Source of the DNA: Hybos culiciformis
Taxonomy: Eukaryota > Arthropoda > Insecta > Diptera > Hybotidae
Reading direction: 5' to 3'
Assembly (NCBI GenBank): GCA_964007475.1
Contig: OZ023273.1
Coordinates: 14,831,922-14,895,921, forward strand
DNA: 64,000 nucleotides
Shown here: positions 25,426-35,807 of the stretch, one piece after another
Layout: each line of letters begins with the position of its first letter
Position numbering within the stretch: the stretch's first letter is position 1
The notes under the pieces: generated by a model
What the model was told of the DNA's origin: nothing
The model's database searches: none
What the model saw: only the letters and a program-made list of their open reading frames with translations
Position numbers and translations under genes: made by a program

Positions 25426-27375
25426 TTTTGATAAATTTTCTAATTTACTATTCTTGGGTTTAGAATTTAATGGTGGAGGATATTATAAAAAAGACCGAAA
25501 AATGAAAACAAAAAAAAGACATCAATTCTGTTGTTATATTGAATGACAGCAAGCAAGCAGTGAAAACAACAAACAGCTGTTGAAATTGGAAATTGGAAGC
25601 AATGACGTATTTAATTTCAAAATAATTTATCTTTTTACTACAGAAACAGTTATACACAAATTGTAAACACACACAATTCCTAATAAATTCACAAATTTGT
25701 AAACAAAAAAAACGTTTTAAAGAGGCACATAACTTAATAGATATCATCGAGATTATGATGTTAATATTTAATATTGATCTCATTGATGAAGAAAAATTTA
25801 TGAATTAAATAAAATTTCGAATTTTTCGACAGGTACTAGAGACTACTAGATAGGCTACATGACCTTTGTTTGTGACTCGGATGGAAATCAGAATAATAAA
25901 AAATGCTTTAGCAAAAAATAAAAAGTTTTTATAAAGGATTAGAGAATTTTCTTCTAATCTAATAGCAATATTTTATATCACAAGTACCTACTAACAACAC
26001 ACTTAATTCAAGTGAACAACGACAAATTGAAAAAATGATAAAAATTCCAGTCCGAGGTGGTAACCACGACCAAAAACGCTGTAAAATATCGACAATTCGA
26101 CTACTATGACGGCGGGCACGGTTTCATATATTTAAATGCCATAAATAATACATACATTAGGCATAAGTACCTACCTAAACAAACCTGAAACGCGTATGAT
26201 TTGAATTAGCTGCGGAACATACTTAGAAATTTAAAACATTTTTTATTTATCTCCAAAAATAAGCCACAATAAATAATAAATAAGTTTGTTTCTCCAAGAT
26301 TTTTACCAAAAGTTCATACACACTAGGTAGGTCGGTACCTACACACTACGGAATATCAACGTAAATAATAAACAAATAAACTAACCTACCATTCAGTTGA
26401 TTTGTATGATATTTTAATTAAAAAAAGTCCAATTAATTAATCGAAGTTGAGACTAGGTTGAAATTCATAAATTATATTTAGGCATCTTTACGTTACGTAT
26501 GTATATTAAAAACTGTTTTTAAATCTACTTTTACATTACATTCCTTTTTTTTATTAAACAAAATGTTACATACATTACATAATTATTTAATTTGTTGTAC
26601 AGAAGTACATTTCAGAGTTACATAAGTGTACATACATTTTTTTCTTTAAAAATCTATCTAAAACAAGAAGATTTCATAAAATTTAAGCAAAAGTTGTTTT
26701 CCATTTTGGAGTTGAATTGAAGTATTCAAAATTTTCTGCAAGTAAACAAAAATTCAGTTATTTAGATAGAACTTCTTCTTTGCTACCTAATTTTTTATCT
26801 TTAGTGGAAATAAGTAATAAAATAAAGTGTAAGTACATACTAGGAACCTGGACTTATCTTTTTTACTTATATCAAAAAAAAATACCTCTCCTAAGTCCTA
26901 AACAGGTGCAGATCAGAATGCCCATGTGTGCTATATAATTCCACCTATACTTTCACTGTAAATTCATGATACATAGGTTTGTACGCATGTACTTTACATA
27001 GGTATGTTGATAAAAAATTGTAAAATATTTTTTTTTCAGCTTGGTATAATTGTAACCAGCTACTAAATATTAATTTTAGAAACGTAGGTACAAAAGAAAC
27101 GCTTTATTTCTTAAGTCAAGAAGATATGTAGTTAGGTACCTATCTAACTGTTGCTAGCATTATTAAGCAAAAATGAGCTAATTAGGTAACTTATTCATTT
27201 TGTTCTAGGTGTAGAATAAAAAATAAATTTGGAATTAAAAATCAGTTAAATTTTCACAGTATCGATTGGAATTTTTTTGTAATTAGAAATTAGAGATTGT
27301 AATTACCTACGTAGAATCATATGGGTAAAAAAAATTTACCACAAATAGCTATATATAGTAAATATATATACTCAC
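25426..27375. other. Intergenic region with one dispersed repeat
   Basis: It contains the promoter side of mRpS25 and repeat copy 1 (25994-26130, listed separately). Otherwise it is AT-rich with frequent TACCTA motifs. If the membrane exon at 27376-27571 belongs to a real gene, a downstream exon could be here, but I see none that is convincing. Confidence 0.5.
25994..26130 (+). repeat. Dispersed repeat, copy 1
   Basis: About 137 bp alignable to the minus strand of 63757-63897. Shared blocks are CTTAATTCAAGTGAACAA, ACAAATTGA-AAAAT, CAGTCCGAGGTG and ATGACGG(C/T). The copies differ by small indels. The family is not recognised. It is GC-richer than its flanks. Confidence 0.75.
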
Positions 27376-27571
27376 TTTGCTCCAACTTATCCATTCTATC
27401 CAAAAACAATGTATCATTACGACGATGATGATCCAAGTCTAAATTGTTTCGCGGAACATTATGAGTGTTAATAATTCCGATTACTACTCCAATAATAAGA
27501 ATAATCATTAAAAAAAACAAAATCAGATAAATTTTGTTGATTTTTTTTATAGCATTAAAAAATCTATCCAT
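27376..27571 (-). CDS. Candidate first exon: short cytoplasmic tail plus membrane anchor
   Basis: ATG opens a 65-codon segment starting MDRFFNAIKKINKIY. A strong hydrophobic stretch (LILFFLMIILIIGVVIGII, residues about 16-34) follows, then a polar region (NNLDLDHHRRND, MDKLEQ). It ends at an excellent donor (CAAA|GTGAGTAT) in phase 1. The basic tail followed by one membrane helix suggests a type II membrane protein such as a Golgi enzyme or collagen-like anchor, but no family motif is visible. Downstream exons on the minus strand were not found. They may lie in 25.4-27.3 kb or much further left. The terminal-exon candidate 4802-4941 has a matching phase, which is not proof. Confidence 0.45.
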
Positions 27572-28288
27572 TTTTGAATAAAAAATACGTCTTACGTTTA
27601 AATTTTAAATTTAAAACTAAATTTTAGTGTGTTACGTTACTTCCCACAAAATTGTAGATATAAATCTGCATACATAACTCAATGAAAGCTGGGCTATGTT
27701 TTTCATATAATTAAGCATAATTATATAATTTTATTTGGGCTCAACATAACAGAATCACAATCACAATAAGCTTCTTATATTTTAACTATTACCGCATTGT
27801 AGACAATTGTACGTAAAATTATCATTCTAAATTTAATATTTTATCCTTCACCCGAAAAGAATTTGAAATTCACGATTTAAAAATCCTAAAATGCATTTTC
27901 TTAATGTAATTTTTTTTTGTATTGTAAATTCTAAATAGAATAATGAATTTACACTATGTGTAGGTATTCACTAGAAAAGAATTTGAGATTATGAATCTCA
28001 AATTCCTGGTGTAAATTTTACAGCACTAATGATATTTCAAATACAAGCTCTGGGGGCGTGTATTTGAAATTCACAACAACAAAATACATTAGGAATTTGA
28101 AATTCAGCATTTCAACTCAAGTGAAGTCCTATTACATAGAATTTGAAACACTGAATTTCAAATTCATAATGTATTTTGTTAGTGTAAATTCATTATTCTA
28201 ATTGGAATTTAAAACAACATAAAAATTGCACTTACAAAATGCATTAGGATTTTAAAATCCTGAATTTCAAATTCTTTTCGAATGAAGG

Positions 28289-29092
28289 TAGGGTTACCAG
28301 ATTTTCCCCACTACAAACCGGGACAAAAAGATTTTTTTTACAAAATTAATAAAATTTATTAAAAAAATATTTTATTTAATATAAATATAAAAAAAAGGAC
28401 CGTAATAATGGTAACAAGGTCAAGTACGTAATTAAATAATATCTTAAAATTAATAACTCAAATTAGGAACAAAAAATATAAATATTCATTTCATTTACTT
28501 GCCGAAGCAACTGCAGATTTGTGTTTCTGACTTTGAATGTGATTTTTAATGTCGGATAAACCATGACTTATACTAAAACTTGAATTGCAATGCCTACAAT
28601 AGGCTTCCGTATAAATTTTGCCTTTTTTAATAAAAGGAAATTCTGTAGTACATTTTTCTAGAAATTGGCACTTTCTCTTTGGCCTGCTTGAACTTGCAGG
28701 TATAAAATAAATCTAATAATATATAAAATGAAATTAGTAAACCAATTTTTATAAATAAAAGATGCTAACTAACAAAAATTGGTACCAGCCAAATTCCAGC
28801 CAAGTCTTGCAGCTAAATAAACAAAAACAAAAATGTATAAATAAACAAATACTACCCTGCAATATCTTTATAGGCTGGATTGATGTAATGTAGGATCGAG
28901 AATTAGAAAAATGAAAGCAAAGCGTAACATAACCTGAACAAAGTGGCACATTTTTAATAAATTTATTAATTTTTTTTTGGTCAAAAATGTTAAACCGGGA
29001 CAATTGAGCGTCCCGAGAACCTTTTTCGGGACGTCACGAAACGACATGAAAACCGGGACAATCCCGGAAAACCGGGACTTCTGGCAACCCTA
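28289..29092 (-). mobile_element. hAT-superfamily element, 804 bp, internally deleted
   Basis: The termini are TAGGGTTACCAG and CTGGCAACCCTA, a 12-bp inverted repeat with one mismatch. Flanking both sides is a perfect 8-bp duplication AATGAAGG (28281-28288 and 29093-29100). Both are hallmarks of hAT elements. Sub-terminal repeats AAACCGGGACA recur at both ends. Inside, the minus strand encodes a zinc-finger exon (28491-28700). There is no transposase catalytic domain, so the element is non-autonomous. Confidence 0.92.
28491..28700 (-). pseudogene. Zinc-finger remnant of a hAT transposase-like protein
   Basis: The minus-strand frame runs from about PASSSRPKRKCQFLEKC through AYCRHCNSSFSISHGL to KNHIQSQKHKSAVASASK and a TGA. 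The pattern C-x2-C, FSI-HG, H-x(7)-H is the zinc finger found at the start of many hAT-derived or hAT-associated proteins. There is no ATG in frame. An upstream AG suggests it was an internal or terminal exon. It may still be an expressed small transcript, but most likely it is transposon debris. Confidence 0.6.
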
Positions 29093-29102
29093 AATGAAGG
29101 AC

Positions 29103-29833
29103 TATTTTTTTTTTTAAGTTATTTGTTGTTGTGCGCAATAAAAAAACTAAGCAACTAGGAATTCTCGCGCGCCGTCGCGCTGCAAAAAAAAACTTTAATT
29201 CGAGTTTTACTTTTCGAGATTTTTCAATTCGAGATTTTTTCTCGAGATTTTTTCATTCGAGGTTTTTTATTCGAGAAAGAGCTTTTCTACAGCTTATTTA
29301 AATGTAATAGGCATATTTTTGTTTTGATTATTTCTATGATTTTTTGTTTCGCTTTTGTTTATGATTTCAATCATTTGTAAACAATTCCAGATTTTGTATT
29401 TCTACTGTGTGTGTGTGAGTGTTTTATCGTATTTTTTTGTTATTGTTTTGTTTTTATTATTTTCAGGTATTTTTAATTTCATTCATAACAACATAATAAA
29501 GCATTGCATTTGCATGTAATAAATATTATAATTATTATAAATCAATCTTCTATTTAATTTCTTATGGATGTACACTGACTGACTGCCAGACAGCAACACC
29601 ATTAGCCATCCACTGAGCAGAAAGCAAAAAGCAGAAGAGCCAACCTAATTTACATTTGTATTGTGACTGGTGTTTGGTCAAACTGAAATCGGAAAATTGT
29701 TTAAAGATTTTAAAATTTTTAATCTCCTTCTGTATTTGTGAATCTCTTACTCGTCAAGTTCAGTTTTCTAACTGAAGTGAATTTTTTAAACTTAAAATTC
29801 AAGAAAATAGGTTAAAACTGAAATCGAATAATA
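29103..29833 (+). promoter_or_regulatory. Probable promoter and 5' UTR region of the GABP-alpha homologue
   Basis: A GC-rich patch CTCGCGCGCCGTCGCGCTGC (29164) is followed by five or six near repeats of TTCGAGATTTTTT/TCGAGATTTTT (29198-29272), then sequence leading to the ATG at 29834. CpG-rich DNA is exceptional in this window and is consistent with a housekeeping promoter. The transcription start and any 5' intron cannot be placed. Confidence 0.4.
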
Positions 29834-32800
29834 ATGGAAAGAAATTCCTCAATTTCTGAGGATATTATAACAAAACTAGAAAATGAACAATTGGGTATGA
29901 AATCAATTTGTTTTTATCCCTTTTCAAACCCTGACTAAATCGTCAAACATTTGGAATACCAATATCTACCTAAGGCATTAACTTAGTCCACCTCGCCTCT
30001 ATGTGCCTATCATCTATCTATTCCCACCTAATTAATATCTAATAATTGATTTATTAAAATTTAAATATTTTATTTTTTAAGGTGGAATCATGAATGATGA
30101 AGAAATATTCTCCCAGGAAGATGTGTTTTATGAAGGATCTGAAGATGAAAATAATGAAGATATAATAATTTTGCATATAGAAATTCAAGAACCACTAAGC
30201 ACTTTAAAACCAATTTTAGAAGAAAAAACTGGAGAAATTTTAAATAATTTTACATTTTGGTTACAAAATGCTCAAATGGTAAATTTAATATTAAAATAAT
30301 ATTGAAATGTTATACCTACAGCCTAGAAGTAACTTAATCAAAAAGTAAGGAACATAGAAAAAAATTAGTAGGCAAACAAACCTAATTACATTTTTTTGTT
30401 ATATGTAGGATCCTATGTGTACCTATTTAGAAAATTTGTTGTGAATTTAAGAATCTATACAATTATCTCTTTACTTTGATTCTTATCCTTCAGTTAATTT
30501 CGACACTTGATTTAATTCTACATATTAATCGCACATGTGCTCGAAAAAGCTACATAAATATTCAACAGAAAAAATTAAGAATGTTTAACCTATTTTAATT
30601 ACTTTTACTTCAAAATTTTAGCTAGAACCGCATAAAAATTTGGTTGATCAATGTGTAAAAGGTGAAGGACTAGTGCAAATAAATGTTCAAGTTCAACTGC
30701 ATAATGAAAGAATAAATATTGTTGATGTTCTGAAACCAACGGAAGCAGCTTTGGGTATGTTGTTCTTGTAGATCTCATGATTCAATTAGTAGACATATTA
30801 CGGAATTCAATGTGAAATTATCCTTACGATATGAAATGCCCAACTTATTCTTAATAAATTCTAATTCCTTAAAATTCAATGATATTATTCACTGTTATTT
30901 TCATTCGAAGGGAATGGTGAAAAGTATAATTTACGATAATAGGTATAGGAATTTTTTTTAATTTCCAAAATAAACTTTTATTTTGTTTTAGCTCGACTAG
31001 GTCATTTGAATAATATTGAAGACGATATTACTGTAGATTCAAAACCTTCTGATGATGAGCAATTTAACAATAAGATAGATCAAAATAACGAAAACTTAGA
31101 ATTAAATGAAAACGAGATAAGTGATTCAAAAATGACGGATTATGAAGCTCCAATTACTAACTGGATTATGGATAGAAAATTTAAACGCGAACAGATGAAG
31201 TTAAAAATTCCATCCGATCCGAATCTTTGGACTACATCTCACGTCAAGTATTGGTTCACGTGGGCTGCCAAACATTTTGAATTGGTATTATTAGAATTTT
31301 TATAAATTTTTTTCTTATTTTTAAATTTATTTTAACAGAAAGATGTATCATTAAATGACTGGAATATACCTGGTCGTCAGTTATGCAATTTAAAATTAAA
31401 TGGTATGACTAAAATTTCTTAAGGCAAAAACTATATAAAATGCCTATTTCTTCTATATCTTAATTTTTGTAGATTTTCATAAAAAAGTACCCCATGATAC
31501 AGGTAATATATTTTGGACGCACTTGGAATTACTACGTACTTGTAAATATGTTGCAATACAACAAAAAACGCCTCCTTATAAATTTGGTGATGAAGTTATA
31601 AAAATTGAAGGTTCCGAAAGAGTCGACAGAGATCAAATTCAAAATAACAATACCGCAAAAAATTGCAGTAAGTAGATAAGTAATTAGACCACAATTTCGG
31701 AACCTTTGAACAGAGACAGAAAAGTGTCGATGCTCTAAGTGATCCAGATTTAAAACTAAAAAATTTAATTCAATCTTTCCCTTTTTCATGAAAAAAAAAC
31801 TTTTAGGCACTCCAATAACAATGCCGTATAGTGAGCCGTATGCTTCTCGTTCCGGTAATAATGGTCAAATTCAATTATGGCAGTTTTTATTAGATATTTT
31901 AACAGACAGTAAATATCTAGAAATAATTTGTTGGATTGGCAGAGAAGGAGAATTTAAATTAATTGATCCCGAAAGAGTTGCACAACTTTGGGGTGTAAGA
32001 AAAAAGAAACCTGCAATGAATTATGAAAAATTATCTAGAGCCTTAAGGTAGGGAAATCAAACATTTTATTTTATTTGTTTTTATCCTTTTCTTACGTTAT
32101 TCTTTGTGTAGATATTATTATGATGGTGATATGATATCAAAAGTACCTGGTAGAAGGTAGGTTCATTATTTTTATTTTATAGAAAATATAATCAATATAA
32201 AATAGAAAAAAATATTCCAAACTCCTCTGAATTGTCAATATTTTAAACAATTAAAAAATGGTGAAATCTGTAAGTTCTCGATAAACTAAAACAATTTCAT
32301 TTTCATTTCTGTATATATTTAAATAATTTTTTTTATACTAAAATATTATTCCTAATAAAAAAAATTGTTAAAAACAATTTTATTTACTAGATAACAATTT
32401 AATTATTTATTCCCCTACTAATCAATTAATTTTAATAAAATTCTAATGAGATCGATATCTCATTTTATACATAAAATCACAAAAAAATAAGGCTTCATTC
32501 CATTGTTTTATAACTACGAAATATTTGCTTAAACTAAAGATAAATATTGGCTTGATTGGCATAATAAAGTTTTTAATGATTCTTAATGTAAACACGAGTA
32601 TGATAAAGAATAATGCTGATTATTTTTTTGTAATTAAGGCAAAATTTTGAACTTATTTTATTTTCTATTATTTAATGATAGAATTTATTAAAAATCAAAA
32701 AGTACCTAACATCATCGGTAATCGGTTTTAAGGTTTAATTAAAGTTTTGATCTTTCCGTTTTTAAATTACATTTTCTAGTTCAAATCGTGTCATTTATTT

Positions 32801-35503
32801 AAGTTTTAAATAATCGTTAATAAATCTAAAATTATTTTTGTCATGTGAATTATTATTCTAATCGTTTTTTTTTTATCAAATTACCAAATTGACGTTTTTA
32901 GATTAATCTAACATTAATGTATATGTACCTTACAATAATTCTAGATTATTAAATAACTAAAGTTAATGTGTTTAATAAAATTGTAATTTTCGGCGTTATA
33001 TAAAGTGTCCTTTTAATATCAAATTAGAAACTTAAAAAATAATAGTAATCTCAATAATAAGTCTAATCTAAATAAGGTAAAATAAATTCACGAATAATTG
33101 TAGCATTCCGATGCCATTTTAAATGATGAACGTGAGGGACTGTCAACAAAATCAATTTCTTTTTTTTTTGTAATGTTTTTAAACCAATTGCATCTTTTTT
33201 GTAAATAGGTCTTTCTACAAGCGGGATCACATCTAACGTCTCATTATAAAAACCAAAATGACTTGATTGCCATGGTGTAATAACTCCATCGTTCGGCCCT
33301 CCAATGAGTATTAATTTTTCAAGTTTAGTTAACCCGTTTTTAAATTTCGTTGAATTTGATGTTAAAATTTCATTATTGACATATGGTAAAAATATGCTGT
33401 ACTTGAAATATAAATCCTGTTTCTGAGGATCATTCCAATAATTTCCAACTGAAAATAAAAAAAATCAAATAATGTGTGTGACTTAAAAGGGTGTAATAAA
33501 ATTAAATTTACCAGACGTATGTTGTCCTACGCGAGAATAAAATAATTCAAATGCTGTTTTTGCTGCCAAATCAGGGAATATTAAGTGCAAAAAAGCAGTT
33601 CCAAATTGTCCGGCTTGAGGTGAAGATAATGAAATAAAATTTTTGACATTATGCTCTGGATGTGATTGGAGTATAGTTCTCCCAATTAGGCCGCCTGAAA
33701 ATAAATCCAAAAATTATATATATATTTGAAATAATTGAATAATGAATATACCTATTATCTTCATAATTTTGTTTTGAATATTAAAATCGGTAAAAGTTTA
33801 CTCATGAAAGCGTAAAGACAAAGAGAAATTTTTTTAATTTTTTTGAAGTACCTAAGTATTCGTTAAAAAGTAATACCTATATCTCAATAGATATTTAAAT
33901 GCAAATTTTACTAACCTTGTGAATAACCAATAAAATGTATCCCATCTGGATGTAATTTTTCTATTTGAATTAAATAATCCCGAATTTCTTGTACTTGCCA
34001 CCAGGAAGATTCTAAACTATTCCATCCATCAAATTTATCACAATTGTATACTTTGGTTCCAGGGTGTTCAGTTTCAATTTGTCTTTGTAAATAAACCATA
34101 TTCTCGGAGCCCGACAAAATGCCATGCATAATTACAACAGGACGATAATTCTTCTTTTTGACAGAATTCCCCTTACAAATCAGCCAACAAAGTTGAAAGA
34201 TTAATATTATTTTTATAAAAATTTTCAAATTAAATTTTATCACATTCATAGTTTGAAAATAAAATTAATAAAAAATTTTTCATAAAAACACTTATTACTT
34301 TATTAGGTATTTAATTATTTTATTATTATTTTGAAAAAGGTCATAAAAATAACAATGGCATTATTTTTATTGATTTCGTTTTTTTTTAATAATATTTATT
34401 TTATTACGTATTTATATTTTTTAATTAAATTTTTGTTCATTAATAGCTTTAAAATGAAATTATTTAATTCGACTGATAAATGTTTTATGGCGAGTTTTGT
34501 TTTAATCACAAAAATGTTTTCGAATAAAATTCATTCATAAAATAAAAACAACAGCTGATTTTCTTTGTTCTTATTATATAGTTATTCTGATTATATTTTT
34601 TGGTATCTTTTTTTAATTCTCTCAGCAATGTTATGTGAAGTCTTATTTGTATCATAATGTAATGTCATTTAGTAATTACATATTACATGGTCTATTCCTC
34701 AAATAAATAAATAATTTTATTTTGAGTTCTTGCAGTATTAGTATAAATGTAACATTTCTATATGGAGAGCTGAACTCAGAAATTTAATATAATATCTTCA
34801 ACTCAGCAAAAACTCAACCTTATTTAGATTCATTCATGCAAAGATAATAATATCTATCTAATCAGTTTTTTGTATATATGTATATATGTATATAATTTAA
34901 ATAAAATTTTGGGCCTCCTCTTAATTTCTTAAACCATAAAGTATAATTGCTATCATAGCTCTTAGCTTCTTCAAGGTCATCCTTGAAATAATGACATAAA
35001 CAATAATGAAAACAAAAATAATTCTAATGACGGATTTATTAAAAGCTAAGCCATGCTGATATTTTGGAAAATCTTATAGTTTTGTAATTTGTTTAAATTA
35101 TTTGAACCTAATAAATAAATAAAAATTTTTCAATAGATTAATTTTAGTTTCTAGTTAGGTACCTATATAATTTTTTCCAATTCTTTCTGTAATTAGGATT
35201 AGGACGGAACGGCTATTAAATTTTTTATTACCTAGTCTTTTATAAAAAAAAATTAATTAATATTACCAAATGACTGTGAAAATAAAATAGTAGATACCTG
35301 AATTAAAGAGTAATAAATAAAAAAAATATTTATAAATTAATAAAAAAAATTTTCATGACTAGAGTGAATATTAATTTAAATTTTATATTTTCACTAGATT
35401 CGTGTACAAATTTGTGTGTGATCTTAAGCAGTTAATTGGTTACGATGCTTATGAATTAGCAACATTAGTTGGAAATAATTCTCTTCATAAATTTCAAGAC
35501 TAG
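29834..35503 (+). CDS. ETS transcription factor, GABP-alpha / Ets97D type (nine exons, 444 aa)
   Basis: Exons: 29834-29894, 30082-30278, 30622-30754, 30992-31284, 31339-31402, 31473-31667, 31807-32047, 32112-32156 and 35398-35503. They sum to 1335 nt, all GT-AG. The N-terminal OST domain is at about 40-117 ([34 protein letters not shown]). The Pointed domain is at about 208-295 ([37 protein letters not shown]). The ETS domain is at about 335-418 ([40 protein letters not shown]). This three-domain order is that of GABPA. The family binds GGAA sites with a GABP-beta partner to drive nuclear-encoded mitochondrial genes. After ETS only [20 protein letters not shown] and a few residues remain, so the tail is shorter than in vertebrates. 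Intron 8 (3.24 kb) hosts PPT2 on the other strand. Confidence 0.95.
33063..34249 (-). CDS. Lysosomal thioesterase PPT2-like (three exons, 300 aa), nested in a GABP-alpha intron
   Basis: Exons on the minus strand: 33916-34249, 33512-33694 and 33063-33448. They sum to 903 nt, all GT-AG. A hydrophobic signal peptide (residues about 5-26) precedes [15 protein letters not shown]. The catalytic serine is in GYSQGG (Ser110), with [15 protein letters not shown] downstream. The aspartate is in [16 protein letters not shown] (Asp226) and the histidine in HHLKWHRN (about His281). These fit an alpha/beta hydrolase of the palmitoyl-protein thioesterase family. The sequence is closer to PPT2 than PPT1 ([19 protein letters not shown]). 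PPT2 removes acyl groups from S-acylated substrates and acyl-CoA in the lysosome. Length matches the family (about 300). The run of ten A before Leu271 is in frame and needs no frameshift. Confidence 0.93.
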
Positions 35504-35533
35504 AATATATCAATTATATATTAAAATTTCTTA

Positions 35534-35559
35534 AATAAATGTTTTGCTAACAAAATAAA
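35534..35559 (+). promoter_or_regulatory. Candidate polyadenylation signals of the GABP-alpha homologue
   Basis: Two AATAAA hexamers (35534-35539 and 35554-35559) lie 31-51 bp after the stop codon. In DNA this AT-rich such hexamers are common, so position is the main support. Confidence 0.4.
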
Positions 35560-35773
35560 TGTATGTATATGAATTTTTGGTTTTTATTTTTAATTTTATT
35601 CCAGGATCATTTAAAGAGAAACGAGGTGCATTAAAAAATGTATTTTAATTAGAATTTTTGATTAACGTAAAAAAATTAAGCTTTATTTTAATATGTGATG
35701 ACAATAATTGAATCTGTGAATAAGTCTCCAAAAAATTAATTCAATATACTACCATTTAAAATGTTTTACAAAT

Positions 35774-35779
35774 TTTATT
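35774..35779 (-). promoter_or_regulatory. Candidate polyadenylation signal of the Xaa-Pro aminopeptidase gene
   Basis: AATAAA on the minus strand, 29 bp downstream of the stop. The 3' ends of this gene and the GABP-alpha homologue face each other across about 300 bp. Confidence 0.4.
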
Positions 35780-35807
35780 GAAAAAAGAAATATTATTTTT
35801 ACAATTT

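Larger units (their letters stand above)
27844..29102. mobile_element. Palindromic MITE (~447 bp) interrupted by a hAT element
   Basis: The left end reads TCCTTCACCCGAAAAGAATT. The inverted right end is GTCCTTCATTCGAAAAGAAT. Homology continues about 50 bp inward (TTGAAATTCA, ATTTTAAAATCCT). The outermost bases suggest a TA target duplication (TTTA|TCC and GAC|TA, the last two MITE bases lying after the hAT insertion). The interior has several copies of AATTTGAAATTCA-like motifs in both orientations. The hAT occupies 28289-29092. A relic of the same MITE sits at 43219-43330. Confidence 0.75.

Noticed and set aside
31532..31810. 92-codon minus frame over GABP-alpha exon 6
   Set aside because: Shadow of the plus-strand exons, which have clear domain similarity.
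33063..33180. Apparent frameshift in PPT2 at the ten-A run
   Set aside because: Careful counting of ten A residues keeps the frame and yields the conserved HHLKWHRN and the proper C-terminus.
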